A stretch of 64,000 nt of DNA from JAWXCM01 sp034408745 (GTDB lineage Bacteria; Acidobacteriota; Terriglobia; Bryobacterales; Bryobacteraceae): contig JAWXCM010000036.1 of the NCBI GenBank assembly GCA_034408745.1, positions 5,083 through 69,082 on the forward strand, read 5' to 3'. Positions within the stretch are counted from its first letter, which is position 1; each line of letters begins with the position of its first letter. Of the stretch, positions 63,732-64,000 are shown one piece after another. Under the pieces are notes generated by a model. That model ran no database searches. It had not been told where the DNA came from and saw only the letters and a program-made list of their open reading frames with translations. The translations under genes and the position numbers were made by a program.

Positions 63732-64000
63732 ACCCGCCGAGGTGGCCGGTAACGTCGACCACCTCTCCGATACAAAACAGTCCCGGCACTTCGCGCGCTT
63801 CCATGGTGCGCGAGGACAGATCGTCCGTGCTGACCCCTCCGGCCGTCACCTCGGCTTTCGCGTAGCCCTCCGTGCCGGCAGGCGTGATCTCCCATTGATG
63901 CAACCCTTCGTCGAGCACCGCCGCATTCACCTGCTTTCGGGCCGCCGCGAAGTGCACGTCCAGCCAGCGCTCAGCGAACCGCTTCGGCAACTGCGTCGCC
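63679..64000 (-). CDS. HI0933/BaiN-family flavoprotein, C-terminal part (partial)
   Basis: The minus strand is open from the right edge to a TGA at 63679-63681. The visible ~107 residues carry the family C-terminal motif KAEVTAGGVSTDDLSSRTMEA, PGLFCIGEVVDVTGHLGGFN and FQWAWASAWA. These are FAD- and possibly NAD(P)-binding oxidoreductases of unclear substrate (YhiN/aminoacetone-oxidase-like). The N-terminus lies outside the window. Confidence 0.9.
   Translation of the reverse strand, partial: ATQLPKRFAERWLDVHFAAARKQVNAAVLDEGLHQWEITPAGTEGYAKAEVTAGGVSTDDLSSRTMEAREVPGLFCIGEVVDVTGHLGGFNFQWAWASAWACSQAL

Overview
The window is GC-rich bacterial chromosome, densely packed with genes. I see no tRNA, rRNA, CRISPR array, insertion sequence or phage. 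The gene content points to Acidobacteriota, most likely the Bryobacterales/Solibacter side. The signs are a PEP-CTERM secreted trypsin-like protease, a DUF1800 + DUF1501 pair, many secreted S9, M1, CPBP and beta-lactamase-type hydrolases, and a protein tail at the left edge that resembles the Solibacter-type repeat C-terminus. This placement is inference from gene content; there is no marker rRNA here.

Layout. 1-5.6 kb: left-edge protein end, PEP-CTERM protease, then an overlapping trio (amidohydrolase, SplB-like radical SAM protein, ALDH7-type aldehyde dehydrogenase) and a convergent YwiC-like membrane protein. 5.7-8.7 kb: tRNA/recombination set trmFO-xerC-zincin-tadA. 8.8-11.3 kb: FkbM methyltransferase and a GT4-like protein. 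11.4-21.6 kb: the centrepiece, a collinear operon with all three polypeptides of a biotin-dependent methylmalonyl-CoA:pyruvate transcarboxylase (5S, 12S, 1.3S), a small fourth protein, methylmalonyl-CoA epimerase, both mutase subunits, the MeaB chaperone GTPase and a CoA-transferase. Together these give the reversible succinate-propionate (Wood-Werkman) branch. 21.6-25.8 kb: Uma2 nuclease-like protein, FG-GAP secreted protein, DUF1501/DUF1800 pair. 26-30.3 kb: carAB. 30.3-37.5 kb: sugar-phosphate isomerase, GGCT, isocitrate dehydrogenase family enzyme, a three-repeat secreted protein, GAPDH with a clear terminator, and a GHMP kinase-CPBP-exported protein operon. 37.6-44.5 kb: surface-sugar cluster (STAS protein, CDP-hexose enzymes rfbH-rfbF-rfbG, an SDR reductase, a GT2 glycosyltransferase and a GmhB-HldE-kinase fusion). 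44.5-51.7 kb: deoxyhypusine-synthase-like protein, a broken esterase, Fe-S aldo/keto reductase, a GH88-like/cupin/Gfo-Idh sugar set, a GDGN-repeat secreted protein and a LysE exporter remnant. 51.7-58.7 kb: S9 peptidase, metX-metW, CPBP protease, esterase, YceI and a MarR regulator with a visible operator. 58.7-64 kb: beta-lactamase-like hydrolase, M1 peptidase, MFS transporter, and the C-terminus of a HI0933/BaiN flavoprotein running off the edge.

Two things cut across the annotation. First, at least eight genes have no Shine-Dalgarno sequence and instead carry a -10-like hexamer (TANNNT) exactly 6 nt before the start codon, with three more at 5-8 nt; this suggests leaderless mRNAs are common in this organism. 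Second, there are at least three decayed genes: a reverse-strand tail at 8.8 kb, an esterase with an out-of-frame internal deletion at 45.5 kb, and a LysE exporter trimmed at both ends at 51.3 kb. No gene-free stretch exceeds about 150 bases.
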